Assembly (NCBI GenBank): GCA_025642075.2
Contig: JAODUO010000419.1
Location: forward strand, 658,501-722,500
Reading direction: 5' to 3'
DNA length: 64,000 nt
Origin: Ridgeia piscesae
Taxonomy: Eukaryota > Annelida > Polychaeta > Sabellida > Siboglinidae
In this document: positions 63,714 through 64,000 of the stretch, one piece after another
Position numbering within the stretch: the first letter of the stretch is position 1
Layout: each line of letters starts with the position of its first letter
The notes under the pieces: model-generated
The model's database searches: none
Seen by the model: the letters and a program-made list of their open reading frames with translations, nothing else
Told to the model about the DNA's origin: nothing
Made by a program: the position numbers and the translations under genes

Positions 63714-63824
63714 ATGACAGTGTGTCGGGATGCTTTTGCCAACCAGTGTGCTTTGTTCCAGGGGCTACTTGGTGTCTTGTCTGTGCGGAACGGCAGTACA
63801 GAGCAAACCTATGACATCAAGACT
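63714..63824 (+). CDS. Second pyruvate dehydrogenase E1 alpha-like gene, first recognisable exon (continues past window)
   Basis: 63762-63824 encodes GLLGVLSVRNGSTEQTYDIK plus Thr, followed by donor GTAAGT. It matches PDHA1 exon 3 on the minus strand ([20 protein letters not shown] plus Thr) at 15 of 21 residues, with identical exon length and phase. TTTGTTCCAG before it parallels the TTTGTTCTAG acceptor of PDHA1 exon 3. Alternatively the frame is open from ATG 63714, giving 16 extra residues ending CALFQ (compare CSILQ at the end of PDHA1 exon 2). Both the internal start and a spliced start remain possible. It is oriented away from PDHA1. Confidence 0.75.
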
Positions 63825-64000
63825 GTAAGTGCACGCACACATACAAAGTGATCCACTCATAGTTACACTTATTACACGTAGAACAACGTCGGTGTTGGTG
63901 TAACTTAGTAGAATGACACACATATAAGGCTCTGCACAGCAGGTCTCGGCTGATGTTGAATGAAAGCAGTGAAATGCAGCCAGCACTGAGTAGATTCAAA

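Overview
This is eukaryotic, animal nuclear DNA. Genes are split by GT-AG introns with conserved exon phases. The DNA is AT-rich and full of minisatellites, (AT)n tracts, a tRNA-derived SINE, MITE-like elements, and LINE, Penelope and Gypsy remnants. The gene content and SINE structure suggest an invertebrate, plausibly a mollusc or other lophotrochozoan, but the taxon is an inference.

Layout. 1-3121: a 50-bp minisatellite ending at an exon of an SLC35F1/F2-like transporter. The last five exons of that gene follow (3122-7856, + strand), with a poly(A) signal at 9288. 10992-38143 (+): a SMARCAD1-like (Fun30/Etl1) chromatin-remodelling ATPase in about 23 exons, encoding about 1,020 residues. 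Its introns hold six large tandem arrays and most of the transposon copies. 39166-46495 (-): a complete 10-exon pyruvate dehydrogenase E1 alpha gene (PDHA1, 416 residues), tail-to-tail with SMARCAD1. 46500-63700: a transposon-rich interval with two facing Gypsy pol remnants, a MITE with an 8-bp target duplication, a signal-peptide-like exon inside an inverted repeat, and two head-to-head copies of a Cys-rich multicopy protein module. 63714-63824 (+): the start of a second PDHA1-like gene running out of the window. The two PDHA genes are therefore divergent.

The most unusual feature is that two minisatellites are made of exon-intron junctions. The 50-bp array repeats the 3' splice site plus the start of the SLC35F exon. 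The 24-bp array at 27431-29660 repeats the end of SMARCAD1 exon 14 plus its 5' splice site. A third array, (GATGGTG)n, runs almost into the acceptor of SMARCAD1 exon 12. The 23-bp array at 24497-26632 grew from the coding 3' end of a LINE. Long open frames inside these arrays follow from the repeat period and are not genes.

The three genes show no evident functional coupling: a membrane carrier, a nuclear remodeller and a mitochondrial enzyme subunit. SMARCAD1 shows two apparent one-base frame breaks in its 5' half, and one exon junction there does not join in phase. PDHA1 and SLC35F join cleanly throughout.
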